This document shows positions 25,873-34,476 of a stretch of 39,896 nt of DNA, piece by piece. This DNA comes from JBCDBL01 sp039183635 (GTDB taxonomy: Bacteria; Pseudomonadota; Alphaproteobacteria; Caulobacterales; Parvularculaceae). How positions within the stretch are numbered: position 1 is the first letter of the stretch; each line of letters begins with the position of its first letter. The notes under the pieces are model-generated. The model saw only the letters and a program-made list of their open reading frames with translations. It was not told where the DNA came from and searched no databases. The stretch spans positions 1-39,896 of the forward strand of contig JBCDBL010000016.1 in NCBI GenBank assembly GCA_039183635.1. The letters are read 5' to 3'. The translations under genes were made by a program, and so were the position numbers.

Positions 25873-25909
25873 GAGCAATTCCCATTCACTCTGAAGTGTA
25901 GAATTGCTC
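25873..25909. repeat. TAGAGC-type hairpin repeat between converging genes
   Basis: Perfect 9-base arms GAGCAATTC (25873-25881) and GAATTGCTC (25901-25909) enclose a second hairpin CACT-CTGA-AGTG (25887-25898). The outer TAGAGC start is shared with the element at 31135. It lies between the converging peptidase and aminotransferase genes and could end transcription from both sides, although there is no T-run. Confidence 0.55.
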
Positions 25910-25982
25910 GAGGTCTTTGTTATATCGCATTATCTCGCGACAAACCGGCGGCCGCTTGGTCGGAAAATGCTCTTTATAAAAT

Positions 25983-27071
25983 CTATAAAACGGGATGGCG
26001 CCATCCATACTCATCTTTTCTTGCGCCATGTTGTATGCCAATTAAAATTTCACGCAGTTCACTTGCTACAGCTCCTGCTCCACCGTCGCCAACAACGATA
26101 TCCATTTCTTCACCAATCAGCCGGCCAATTGAGGTTATCACCGCAGCTGTGCCGCACGCGAACGCCTCTGACAATCGGCCTGACTGCGCGTCAGCTTCCA
26201 ATTGCTCCAAGCTATATGGCGTTTCAACAACATTACGCCCCATACGATCGGCGAGTTTAAGGATGGAATCTCTTGTAATACCAGGAAGTATCGTGCCGGT
26301 AAGTGGCGGCGTGATGATGGACCCGTCATCGAAGACAAAGAATATGTTCATACCCCCAAGCTCTTCGATCCAACGCCGTTCCTTGGCGTCTAAAAATAGA
26401 ACTTGATCGCAGCTTTTCCGAGCGGCTTGTGCAGAAGCGACAAGGCTGCTTGCGTAGTTGCCCCCGCATTTCGCCGCTCCGGTTCCCCCCGGCGCCGCGC
26501 GCGAATATTCCTTACATATCCACAACTTCAACGCGTTCGCATCATTGCTGAAGTAACCTCCGACCGGTGAGGCAATTATAGAAAACGTATAATTCTTAGA
26601 TGGTCTTACGCCTATGAAAGCTTCGCTTGCGAACATAAAAGGCCGTAAGTAAAGCGTTCCATCGCCAATTTCAGGAATCCAATTTCTTTCAATACGCACA
26701 AATTCTTCAATTCCAGCTATGAATACATCTTCCGGAATTTCCGGCATTGCCATCCTGTTTGCAGACATGTTGAAACGCCGTGCATTCTCCTTTGGTCGAA
26801 AAATGGCAGCGCCGCCTTCTTCCGTGCGATAAGCTTTCATTCCTTCAAAAATTTCTTGCCCGGTGTGGAGAACCCCGCTTGCCGGATCTATTTTGAAAGG
26901 CTGTCGCTTTTGTATAACACCTGTTTGCCAGCCCGTATCAGAGGAGTATTCCATGACCAGCATATGGTCGGTAAAATTGCTCCCAAATCCTGGTGATTTT
27001 AAGATTTCATCTCTTAAATCCTTTGGCGTTGGCGTCGATGTCGGCTCATGTAGAAAAAGGGGGGCTTGCAT
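25983..27071 (-). CDS. ilvE: Branched-chain-amino-acid aminotransferase (fold type IV)
   Basis: PLP enzyme of 362 residues exchanging amino groups between leucine, isoleucine or valine and 2-oxoglutarate. The Schiff-base lysine is Lys201 in GGTGAAKCGGNYASSL. Other class signatures are GQEIFEGMKAYR, LYLRPFMFASE, VLFLDAKERRWIEELGGMN and TGTILPGITRDSIL. Length fits the longer BCAT-II subgroup shared with eukaryotes rather than E. coli IlvE (about 309). Its 2-oxo products are possible substrates for the oxidoreductase at 11569, though that link is conjecture. It is followed by the repeat at 25873. Confidence 0.92.
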   Translation of the reverse strand: MQAPLFLHEPTSTPTPKDLRDEILKSPGFGSNFTDHMLVMEYSSDTGWQTGVIQKRQPFKIDPASGVLHTGQEIFEGMKAYRTEEGGAAIFRPKENARRFNMSANRMAMPEIPEDVFIAGIEEFVRIERNWIPEIGDGTLYLRPFMFASEAFIGVRPSKNYTFSIIASPVGGYFSNDANALKLWICKEYSRAAPGGTGAAKCGGNYASSLVASAQAARKSCDQVLFLDAKERRWIEELGGMNIFFVFDDGSIITPPLTGTILPGITRDSILKLADRMGRNVVETPYSLEQLEADAQSGRLSEAFACGTAAVITSIGRLIGEEMDIVVGDGGAGAVASELREILIGIQHGARKDEYGWRHPVL

Positions 27072-27172
27072 ATGTCGAGGTCCGAATTTTATCTTCCACC
27101 GGGTTGATGGCTAACTTTTTCGTTTGGAACGCGTGAAAGTGTGCGAAGTCAACCCAAACCCGCCGATCATCT

Positions 27173-28018
27173 TTACCTTGTACGCACCATAACAATAAAA
27201 ACGCCAACTACTGTTATGATTGAACCAACAATCATAAAGGGCGTCAATCGGTCTCCTGTCAACCAAACGCCAAAAGCAACCCCCATAACAGGCGTCATCA
27301 TTACGCCAGGCGCGATTTGCGTAATATCATGGCGCTGTAAGAGCCAATAGTAGCCTGAGGCAGCGACAAGCGACGACAAAAAAGCCGAATAGAAGATTGC
27401 GCCATAAAACGACGCGCCCGCCTCTTGCGCGGCAGCCCACTGGCCTGTTTCGAGTATGCACGTGGCGAGCCAGGAAACGATGGCGCCCATCAAAGCCACC
27501 CAAGCCTGAAGATGTAAAATCCGCACCCCAGCAAGGCTTTTTACAAGCACAGCCCCAACGGCATCGAATAAAGCTCCGATTGCAATTAAAGCTATGCCGA
27601 GCCCCGATACCCCCTCCCCGGGCTTAAGCGCGATCAAACAAACACCGGAAAACGCAAGCGCGATGCCCGTAATCCGGCGCCAGCGCACACTTTCCCCCAG
27701 AAAGATGATTGACAAAACAGCCGCGAAAGGAACGCGCAGTTCCACCGTAATCGCAGCTGCCGAAGGTGATGCATTTTGGATTCCAATAAACATAAACGCA
27801 TAGTTCAATCCACCCATGCATGCGCCAGCGCAAATAATGTGCAGCATACGCCCCTCATAAAGACGTAAAAAAGGTGCGAGAACAAGCGCAAGCACACCCA
27901 TGCGCACGGCAGCGTAAAAGAGAGGCGGCGCCTCGCTTACAGTCCATTTAATTACAATAAAATGAAACGCCCAAATGAGACAGACAAGGAATAGAACTAA
28001 AAATTCATTCCGTTTCAT
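27173..28018 (-). CDS. EamA/DMT-superfamily transporter
   Basis: Inner-membrane protein of 281 residues with ten hydrophobic helices arranged as two EamA repeats. The N-terminal motif is VCLIWAFHFIVIKW, and the conserved SPSAAAITVELRVPFAAVLS segment closes the first repeat. Such proteins mostly export amino acids or metabolites. It lies 101 bases upstream of the aminotransferase on the same strand; an amino-acid link is plausible but unproven. Confidence 0.87.
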   Translation of the reverse strand: MKRNEFLVLFLVCLIWAFHFIVIKWTVSEAPPLFYAAVRMGVLALVLAPFLRLYEGRMLHIICAGACMGGLNYAFMFIGIQNASPSAAAITVELRVPFAAVLSIIFLGESVRWRRITGIALAFSGVCLIALKPGEGVSGLGIALIAIGALFDAVGAVLVKSLAGVRILHLQAWVALMGAIVSWLATCILETGQWAAAQEAGASFYGAIFYSAFLSSLVAASGYYWLLQRHDITQIAPGVMMTPVMGVAFGVWLTGDRLTPFMIVGSIITVVGVFIVMVRTR

Positions 28019-28467
28019 AAATATTTATCCGTACTAGTCATGAGATATGAACATGCGTGGCGCTATCGAGGTTAAGTTAATGACGATTGCATCTGACTTT
28101 CCAAGTCTAATCATGAGCAAAACCTATTGTTCGACGACACAATGCGCGAACACGCTCACAAGACGCAAAGCCAATGCAATAAGAGAAAACGCCATCATTG
28201 CAGCGCCGCGTCCGACCCAAACATCAGACGTCAAATCTGGCGTTTCAATCAGCTTGCCCAAACAAACGGCCAAAATTCCCGCTCGTTCGAATGAATGTTA
28301 CATAAGCAAAACGCCAAATTACAGACCTGTAAGACTTGGCATACAAACCGACGCTTTGCATCTTAGAATTTAAACTGTGCAGACTACAAAAATAGCTGCA
28401 GGATCGATTGCTCGCATGGCGCGCGCAATTTATCATCTTCTCCACATATGGTGCAAAGGATGCAAAG
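28019..28467. other. 449-base divergent gap, no firm gene
   Basis: Separates the EamA gene (minus) from the small secreted protein (plus). On the minus strand an open frame at 28124-28273 (TTG start, 49 residues) has the plausible membrane segment AAMMAFSLIALALRLVSVFA, but only a weak ribosome site. A plus-strand frame at 28047-28373 has no protein-like composition. Promoters of the two flanking genes must lie here, but I cannot pick them out. Confidence 0.35.
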
Positions 28468-28881
28468 ATGAAAAGATTATCAACTTTACTGGCCGGAATG
28501 GCGTTTTTCAGCGCTGGGGCAGTCGCCCACGAACCGCCATCGACACCAATCGATCCTGGACCGGTGCCCGAAATACTATTTGAGTACCCCGTATTAGCTG
28601 TATTTCCGGATACGGCCGCCCTGGCGATGAATGTTAAAAGCGACGCGACCGTTTCTTATATTGAGAACAACTATCAAGACATGTCCAAGTCTGTGAACAG
28701 TACGGGTAAATGGACTTGGGAAAATAATGATTTTTGCATGTACGTCGACGATCACATCGTTTGTTTTAAACTTGAGGATGAACTCACCCCTGGATTGATC
28801 TACGATACGAACATGCGCCTTCTCGACGAAAAAGGCGAAGAAGAAGCCTCCTTATCACTTAAATGGATGCTCGTTCGATAG
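28468..28881 (+). CDS. Small secreted protein, unknown function
   Basis: Protein of 137 residues with a clear signal peptide, MKRLSTLLAGMAFFSAGAVA, probably cleaved before HEPP. The mature part is proline-rich at first (PPSTPIDPGPVPEILFEYP), then mixed alpha/beta and acidic. Two cysteines, in DFCMYVDDHIVCFKL, are spaced to form a disulfide. I recognise no family. The start is chosen for the signal peptide; GGATGCAAAG precedes it. An upstream in-frame start at 28408 would bury the signal. It is monocistronic, ending in a terminator at 28942. Confidence 0.65.
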   Translation: MKRLSTLLAGMAFFSAGAVAHEPPSTPIDPGPVPEILFEYPVLAVFPDTAALAMNVKSDATVSYIENNYQDMSKSVNSTGKWTWENNDFCMYVDDHIVCFKLEDELTPGLIYDTNMRLLDEKGEEEASLSLKWMLVR

Positions 28882-28941
28882 CCATAGTTATCGGCATAAA
28901 GCGACCATGCAGGACAATCTGCCGACAATTATGAGGCGTAA

Positions 28942-28968
28942 ATGGCGGCGCAAAAGCGTCGCCATTTT
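28942..28968 (+). terminator. Rho-independent terminator
   Basis: Stem ATGGCGGCG (28942-28950) / CGTCGCCAT (28957-28965) with one G-U pair and a CAAAAG-type loop, followed by TTT. It lies 61 bases after the secreted-protein stop. Confidence 0.7.
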
Positions 28969-29137
28969 CATGTGCGGATATGCAGCAGCGGATCATTTCC
29001 CGACGATATAGGATTGCCTTCGCCCAGCAGCTTCAACAGCTTCGTATTGTCCAATACACAGGAATTAAGATCTGACTTTTCAAGGTTTTGCTGCAATCAA
29101 ATATTGAGCAAGACAGAGGCTTTTAACGGGAAAAAGC

Positions 29138-29866
29138 ATGAGTGTAGAAGGCATAGACCACCTCATTATAGCGGTGCGTTCCGTAGATAAGGCAATTGGC
29201 TTGTTTTCGAACCTGGGATTTAACGTAACGCCTGAAGGCGAGCACTTAAAATTTAAAAGCAAAAATACGCTCGCAATGCTTGATCGCGCCTATCTGGAAA
29301 TCGCAGCACCGACAGCACGCGAATCCTTTGGCGAGTCCCTTTTCAAACATTTGGACAACCAGGATGAGGGTTTTTTTGGCGTAGCCTTCAATCACAATGA
29401 CGCCAAAGCTTTCGCCGACAGCACTGGCTTGTCGTATGCGGAAGCAGAGCGAGAGGTCGACACCGACCTTCATAAGGGGGTTGCAAAGTTTCGCGTCGCT
29501 TGGCTGCCAGACGAAACAATTCCGCACACCCTTTGCTTTATTGTCGAACATGCAACACCGGAGCTGGTTTGGCACCCAGAACTGCAAAAACATAAGAATG
29601 GCGCTGAAAAAATAGAAACGCTCTATCTACGGAACGACTTCCCAGAACAAGCCGCCGCAAATGTCCGTCATAAGCTGCAATTACCGGAAACGGACGGCAA
29701 TGAAGTCTCAATGCTTACAAACTCAATTATATTCCTTAATGCCAAGGATATGGGAAGCAAGTGGGGTGAAGCAGCTCAAGCTGCAGTAGAATTTTCAGGA
29801 CAAGGAAAACCTGAGGTAAAGCATTTGTTCGATGGAAAACTCGTATTCAACTTTCTCATCGCATAA
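29138..29866 (+). CDS. VOC/glyoxalase-fold protein (Glyoxalase_3-like)
   Basis: Protein of 242 residues beginning with the classic VOC repeat: IDHLIIAVRSVDKAIGLFSN, then LGFNVTPEGEHLKFKSKN and AYLEIAAP. The second half (HTLCFIVEHATPELVWHPEL) completes the paired beta-alpha-beta-beta-beta units. The arrangement fits the glyoxalase-like group of about 230-250 residues, where the function of most members is unknown. The ribosome site GGGA precedes the ATG. It lies 31 bases upstream of the alpha/beta hydrolase and is probably cotranscribed with it. Confidence 0.8.
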   Translation: MSVEGIDHLIIAVRSVDKAIGLFSNLGFNVTPEGEHLKFKSKNTLAMLDRAYLEIAAPTARESFGESLFKHLDNQDEGFFGVAFNHNDAKAFADSTGLSYAEAEREVDTDLHKGVAKFRVAWLPDETIPHTLCFIVEHATPELVWHPELQKHKNGAEKIETLYLRNDFPEQAAANVRHKLQLPETDGNEVSMLTNSIIFLNAKDMGSKWGEAAQAAVEFSGQGKPEVKHLFDGKLVFNFLIA

Positions 29867-29897
29867 TACGGAACAAGAAAGATTTTGGTGATTGCAT

Positions 29898-30848
29898 ATG
29901 GCTTATATCGCTTCTGGGGAGAATGAGATTTTTTATGAGCGACGCGGATCAGGTCCGCCGCTTCTCCTGATCAACGGCTTCGGACCACCGTGCGAGTGGA
30001 TTGAACAGTTTTATTTACCACATTTTTTACCTCACTTTGAGTGCGCCTGGTTCGACCTGCGCGGTGTTGGTCGATCCTCCGCACTAAAGGACAACAGCAG
30101 TTACAGGCTTAGCGATCACGCCGAAGATGTCGCTGCTGTTATGGACGCCCTTGGCTGGAAAACCGCCCACATATGGGGCGCATCTTTCGGCGCCGCACTC
30201 GCGCTGCAATTTGCCTGCGCCTTTCCCGGGCGTGCGCGTTCACTCGCCATCGCAGCTGCCGATCCTGGAACGCCGGACATCTTCCAAAAATCATATGCAG
30301 ATGTTTACAACGCAAGACGCGCTTACTTCGGAGGCCTTGCACGGCAAGCTGAAACGCCTGCTGAGGCGGCAGAAGAAATGATAAAAGCCTATTTCCCGGA
30401 AGGTCAACGACGTACGGATCCGCGTGTAAATGACGTACGCCATGCACTTATCAAAATGTTGACCGAACGCCCCATCGAGACTCTTATGTCCCCATTTAAG
30501 GACATTGCAGAGATGACCACCCCATCAAGCGACCTGCCCGAAACAGCCACACCATCTGGGTCCGGCGGCACAGGCGCAGTGTGGAGTGAACTTGACGCTC
30601 TTAAATCCGTAAACACTCCGGTTCTTTTACTTCAAGGCTACTCCGATCTGCTTGTTCATCGCGATGCGGCTCTTTATCTTACAAATGAGCTTTCGAACAT
30701 TGAGATGCGCCTTGTGAAACCTGCAGCACATAGCTTCGCAATATCTGACGAGCACCTTGAAGGCATGGCGCGTTGGATTATGAGGCGCGAAAATGAAGCT
30801 GCTTCGGCCTCTGCGCTCCACCTCAAAGCGGCGGCCTCGTTCGGATAG
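29898..30848 (+). CDS. Alpha/beta-fold hydrolase
   Basis: Cytoplasmic hydrolase of 316 residues. The HG-type oxyanion segment is LLLINGFGPPCEWIEQF, the strand with the acid-side glycine is FDLRGVGRSS, and the nucleophile Ser96 is in IWGASFGAALALQFA. A catalytic Asp in LLQGYSDLLVH and a His in KPAAHSFAISDE complete the triad. I start at the ATG 29898; a TTG two codons earlier is also in frame. It resembles lactonase or ester hydrolases of aromatic degradation in general shape only. Substrate unknown. Confidence 0.85.
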   Translation: MAYIASGENEIFYERRGSGPPLLLINGFGPPCEWIEQFYLPHFLPHFECAWFDLRGVGRSSALKDNSSYRLSDHAEDVAAVMDALGWKTAHIWGASFGAALALQFACAFPGRARSLAIAAADPGTPDIFQKSYADVYNARRAYFGGLARQAETPAEAAEEMIKAYFPEGQRRTDPRVNDVRHALIKMLTERPIETLMSPFKDIAEMTTPSSDLPETATPSGSGGTGAVWSELDALKSVNTPVLLLQGYSDLLVHRDAALYLTNELSNIEMRLVKPAAHSFAISDEHLEGMARWIMRRENEAASASALHLKAAASFG

Positions 30849-30861
30849 AAATGACGATTTG

Positions 30862-30934
30862 TTTCCTTTCTAAGGAAAGCTCGCATCAGACCTGGAATAA
30901 TTTACGTTCGATCTGAATCGTAAAATGCTCCAGG
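30862..30934. repeat. Two intergenic inverted repeats after the hydrolase
   Basis: First a 7-base hairpin, TTTCCTT (30862-30868) / AAGGAAA (30872-30878). Then 16-base arms CCTGGAATAATTTACG (30891-30906) / CGTAAAATGCTCCAGG (30919-30934) with three mismatches. The second resembles the alphaproteobacterial intergenic repeat with the GCATTTTACGATTC core. Confidence 0.55.
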
Positions 30935-31002
30935 TTATTGCATATAATGTTTTCTAGAGTTTCGAACTTTTATTCGTACACATAATTTTCAACGAGGGTC
31001 AT

Positions 31003-31087
31003 CGTCATCCCGACGAACCTCAGGATGCGAGGAGCCGCTTGCTTGGAGTATGCCGCCCCTCACATCCCAGCTTTCGCTGGGATGACG
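31003..31087. repeat. CGTCATCCC-type REP element
   Basis: Ends CGTCATCCC (31003-31011) and GGGATGACG (31079-31087) are perfect inverted repeats. Inside the right end is a 9-base hairpin CATCCCAGC-TTTC-GCTGGGATG (31063-31084). Such elements are scattered in many copies between genes of proteobacteria. Confidence 0.65.
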
Positions 31088-31134
31088 TGTTATCGTCTCG
31101 ATACAACATGCGCACGAATAAAAGTCCGGCGATC

Positions 31135-31239
31135 TAGAGCGCGCCGCGCAAAAGCACGATACCGGTTTTGCGCAAAAGACAAGCGCAAACAAAGATCTAT
31201 ATCATGTCGTGTACGTCTGATTAAATGAGACGTGCTCTA
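31135..31239. repeat. TAGAGC...GCTCTA intergenic repeat
   Basis: Begins TAGAGC and ends GCTCTA. Two internal hairpins: GCGCAAAA (31146-31153) / TTTTGCGC (31166-31173), and ACGTCT (31213-31218) / AGACGT (31228-31233). The TAGAGC...ACCGGTTTTGCG layout is that of the dispersed repeats common in alphaproteobacteria. It ends 37 bases from the stop of the FAH gene. Confidence 0.6.
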
Positions 31240-31275
31240 AAGACCAACCGGTCCCGACCATGATTGGAAAATGAT

Positions 31276-32214
31276 CTAGGCGCTCACAATATGATTGCGC
31301 AAAACGCCTAATCGAGAAATTTCCAACTCGACAACATCGCCGCCTTTTATCGCAATCCCTTTTTCTAACCCCGCCCCATCGCCGACTGTGCCGGTCGCCA
31401 TAAATTCACCGGGATAGATCATTGTTTCCTGGGAGGCGAAAGAAATCATATCGGCGATAGAAAACCGCGCATCACCGCTATTCCCGGCGCCAATTTCTTC
31501 TCCATTAAGGCGAATTTTCATATCCAGGTCCATAGGGTCAGGGATCTCGTCCAGAGTCGCAATCCATGGTCCCATTGCATTGCACGCATCATAGTCTTTA
31601 GATCGGCATGGCCCCATATAGACATCTTTATCCGAACCTTGAACGTCTCTGGCTGTAAAATCATTGAAAATGGTTAAACCAAATACATAATCCATTGCCT
31701 TGTCGACAGGGATATCACGCCCTTTTCTTCCAATAATGAAGCCCAGCTCCAACTCATAATCAAATTTCTGCGTCACCTGCGGCACAGGAACTTCCGTATC
31801 ATGACCAACAAATGATAAGGGATTTCCTCGATAATAAACCGGACGCTGGTACCAGATTTCCGGCGGCCTCCATTCATCGTGACCAAAATGTTGCCGCGCG
31901 CACTGCAACAAGTGCTTTTCAAATGAAACAAAGTCTCTAACGGTCAAAGGTCGCGGCAATGGCGGCAACAACCGAACGCTTGACAAAGAAAGGCGTACAT
32001 CGTCAGGCCAGTTTTGCTCGTCATGAACAATACGATTTGCAATATCAACGCCTTCTGCACCAAGCTCGATAAGCGACATCGCATCGCCGATAAACGTCCC
32101 GGCGCCATAACGGCTTTGATCAAGCCGTGTGAAATCACAGACATTCGCCCCTTCAGCATCAAGCACTCCGAAGCCTTGCCGCCCATTCAGTTCAAAACTA
32201 ACAATTCGCGCCAT
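31276..32214 (-). CDS. Fumarylacetoacetate hydrolase (FAH) family protein
   Basis: Metal-dependent C-C or C-O hydrolase/isomerase of 312 residues. Metal ligands are visible as Glu154 and Glu156 in FDYELELGFIIG and Asp185 in TIFNDFTARDVQ; GPCRSKDYDACNAMGPW follows, as in FAH. The C-terminal MIYPGEFMATGTVGDGAGLE is also standard. The substrate-side SFEKHLLQCARQHFG and RPVYYRGNPLSFVG match the fumarylacetoacetase-like group with an extra N-terminal domain. Its ATG overlaps the racemase-like stop by one base (TAATG), so the two proteins are made together. Confidence 0.87.
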   Translation of the reverse strand: MARIVSFELNGRQGFGVLDAEGANVCDFTRLDQSRYGAGTFIGDAMSLIELGAEGVDIANRIVHDEQNWPDDVRLSLSSVRLLPPLPRPLTVRDFVSFEKHLLQCARQHFGHDEWRPPEIWYQRPVYYRGNPLSFVGHDTEVPVPQVTQKFDYELELGFIIGRKGRDIPVDKAMDYVFGLTIFNDFTARDVQGSDKDVYMGPCRSKDYDACNAMGPWIATLDEIPDPMDLDMKIRLNGEEIGAGNSGDARFSIADMISFASQETMIYPGEFMATGTVGDGAGLEKGIAIKGGDVVELEISRLGVLRNHIVSA

Positions 32215-32906
32215 TACGCTTTGCCCTCATCTAAAATAAATCGCGTCGCCGCTTCAACATGCAGGTCGACAGAGTCCAGGGCTGGCATACTGCCTTCCGG
32301 ACGCGGCAACATGCGAAGCTCGGTACACCCTAAGATAACAGCTTCGCATTTATGCTTGTCAAAATAAGCAAGGGTCTCCTGCATTAACCTTGCGCCCTTA
32401 TCGGTTACATCGCCAGCAAACAATTCCTCATATATCAGTTCTCCCCATTTTGCTCGACAAATCGTATCCGGCACAACCACTTCGATACCGTGCTGGTTTA
32501 TACGATCAATATAAAAACGCTCCTCCATTGTGGCGGGAATCCCAATCAGGCCGACCTGGCGAATTGACCTTTCCCGCACCGCGGCGCCTACGGCGTCGCC
32601 AATGTGCACCAGAGGAATATCTGTTTCGCCTTCGATGGCTTCGGCATGCAGATGAGCGCTGTTCGCCGCAATCAAAACACCGTCAGCGCCATCTGATTCC
32701 AACTGCTGTGCGGCGCTGATAAAAGGCGCTGCGTCGGAACGCCAATCCATGCCCTCTCCAAAAAACGACTGAAGGTCAAAGGACCACATGGCGATCCTTG
32801 CCGAATGCATAGGCCCCAGCGCAGCTTCCACGGCGGCGTTGATGCCTTCATAATAAAAGATGGTGGACCGCCAGCTTAACCCGCCAAGCATGCCTAGCGT
32901 TTTCAT
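32214..32906 (-). CDS. Aspartate/glutamate racemase family protein lacking one catalytic cysteine
   Basis: Protein of 230 residues with the family's opening MKTLGMLGGLSWRSTIFYYE and the second active-site motif VILGCTELRML, where Cys194 is present. At the first site, where racemases have Cys-Asn-Thr (Thr-Asn-Thr in E. coli YgeA), it reads IAANSAH, with Ala81 replacing the catalytic residue. A two-base racemisation is therefore doubtful. A one-cysteine lyase, isomerase or hydrolase role is possible. It is coupled to the FAH gene by TAATG, which hints at successive steps on a dicarboxylate or similar acid. Confidence 0.82.
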   Translation of the reverse strand: MKTLGMLGGLSWRSTIFYYEGINAAVEAALGPMHSARIAMWSFDLQSFFGEGMDWRSDAAPFISAAQQLESDGADGVLIAANSAHLHAEAIEGETDIPLVHIGDAVGAAVRERSIRQVGLIGIPATMEERFYIDRINQHGIEVVVPDTICRAKWGELIYEELFAGDVTDKGARLMQETLAYFDKHKCEAVILGCTELRMLPRPEGSMPALDSVDLHVEAATRFILDEGKA

Positions 32907-33468
32907 ATATGCTCTCTTTATTAATTAGAGTATCTATAAAACACGGGTGGCGCTCAAACGACAGACGCAACGCCCTGGTCAGCATGCTTTTATCCCGTTC
33001 GGAACAGAGCATCGCCTCACCGGCGCGGCTGGAGCCGTCTGGCGCTCGCCTGTAAACATGCGCGCTGGCGTATTCGACGCGGTTTCAAGCACATCAACGC
33101 AGTCGCAGCACGGCGCACGCCAAGAGATTGACCCTTTGGGTTTTGCATGCTCCATGACGCCAGCCAATATTGAGCCAGCGTCAACTTGGTCATGCCGTCA
33201 TGGTGCGGAACGCGTTCTTCAGCGTATCGCAAAACACCAAGGCGCAGCGGAACGAAGTAGCTTACTCTCGACGGCTCAGGACATATTCCTCTGTCAACGG
33301 AAGCAATAACTTCGCTCTCCACTTCAATTCATCACGAACACGCAGGCCTGCTCATCGCACCCGGCGGAACAGCCGCCGTTAACGCATATCAGGCGATAAA
33401 GCATAGCGGGATATTAATTTATGTACAGATTATTTTGCTTAAATGAACTTTGCAAGCTCGTATATCTG
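32907..33468. other. 562-base stretch without a firm gene
   Basis: It should contain the promoter of the racemase-FAH pair. Frames in all six directions are short or of odd composition. A plus-strand stretch without its own start, ending near 33445, reads HEHAGLLIAPGGTAAVNAYQ and looks protein-like, so this may be gene debris. A small GGCGG-AACAG-CCGCC hairpin lies near 33365. I assign nothing. Confidence 0.35.
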
Positions 33469-33903
33469 CTATAAGAAGATCGCAGAGAAAAGCGCAATAA
33501 TAGTTGCAACCAGCGTAAGTTGATTGAGCGCAGAACCGAGATTACGCCCCGGCGGAAAAACGCCTAGCCCCATGCCGAGAAAATGCGGCAGACGGGAGAT
33601 AAAGAAGAGCGCCCCAAAGCCATGAAGGGTATATACAGAGACCTGTAAAAGCCCGAGCAGAACAAGGCCGATCATAACCATTGGGACGTTTTCAACAAAA
33701 TTAGCCTGAACCCGCATGGCTTTAATAAGGTTCTCATCGCCACCGTCGCCAATAGAAACGCGCGACTTGACGCGCGCAACCATGACAGACAGCAAGATCA
33801 TCGTTGCTAAAACCAGCTGAAGCGCTCCGTAAAACGCCACAATTTGAATGTGCGTCATCTGCATAAACATCGTTTGAGAACCTGAAATTTCCATAATCCA
33901 CAT
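33469..33903 (-). CDS. MAPEG-family membrane protein
   Basis: Integral membrane protein of 144 residues with four hydrophobic helices. The family signature is AMRVQANFVENVPMVMIGLV, where the Arg and Asn-Glu contact glutathione in the eicosanoid/glutathione-transferase superfamily. Other conserved parts are SRLPHFLGMG and the helix-1 loop ARVKSRVSIGDGG. The ATG at 33903 follows AGAGG at good distance. Bacterial members are mostly of unknown substrate. It stands alone between two gene-poor gaps. Confidence 0.82.
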   Translation of the reverse strand: MWIMEISGSQTMFMQMTHIQIVAFYGALQLVLATMILLSVMVARVKSRVSIGDGGDENLIKAMRVQANFVENVPMVMIGLVLLGLLQVSVYTLHGFGALFFISRLPHFLGMGLGVFPPGRNLGSALNQLTLVATIIALFSAIFL

Positions 33904-34476
33904 GATGCCTCTTTGCCAGAACGATAGCCTATCTGGCGCAAGCGCCTTGTCTCAAAGAAGTTCGATAGTCTGAAACGGAGTTTGAAGTGACTTCATAAGC
34001 AAACACCAGCTTCTACACCTTGACCTCACAAGAAAGCGCGATCACAAGCGAAAAAGACGCAGAATAACAGCTACGATAAAGGCGTGTCTCTAATGATCAA
34101 AACTCCATCTCATCCATTACCCCACATCAAGGGCCACACCCGTCCTGCAAAAGGAATGACCGCATCTGTCTACAATTAGAGTTTTCAGGCCCTAAGCCTC
34201 CTGCCTTATCATTTGTCTTTTGACCCCATCTTTAATGGATAAGGATGGGCGGATTTGAGGGAAAAACGCCCAGGGTGTCGGGCGCCGGCTCCATAGCCCC
34301 CGAGGCGGAACGCCGCCTGAACCAGCGCAGCTGTTGACGCCCTTGAAGGCGCGACCGCTCTTACTTTTGATGAAGCGCAATACTGTACTGATTAAGAGCT
34401 TCTTTTCGATAACGGACGAACTCGTCAAGTGGGACGTGAAACTTAACACAAGTCGCGCAAAAAATGCTCTTAAACG
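33904..34476. other. 573-base gene-poor gap
   Basis: Contains the upstream regions of the MAPEG gene (minus) and the MFS operon (plus). A minus-strand frame at 34192-34482 and a short plus-strand frame at 34370-34501 overlap each other; neither is convincing. The part at 34190-34330 has an irregular composition that suggests remnant sequence. Confidence 0.3.

Noticed and set aside
28124..28273. A 49-residue minus-strand membrane-like frame
   Set aside because: It has a plausible hydrophobic helix, but a TTG start with only a weak ribosome site and no relatives I know; not strong enough to call a gene.
28047..28373. Plus-strand frame of 108 codons before the secreted protein
   Set aside because: Composition unlike a folded protein and no ribosome site; a competing minus-strand membrane-like frame overlaps it.
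30849..31275. CRISPR array or tRNA in the repeat-rich gap
   Set aside because: The repeats are different inverted elements, not evenly spaced direct repeats, and no cloverleaf with a T-arm GGTTCRA motif is visible.
32947..33309. Plus-strand frame of 120 codons in the racemase upstream gap
   Set aside because: No ribosome site, no recognisable motif, and overlapping equally long frames on the other strand.
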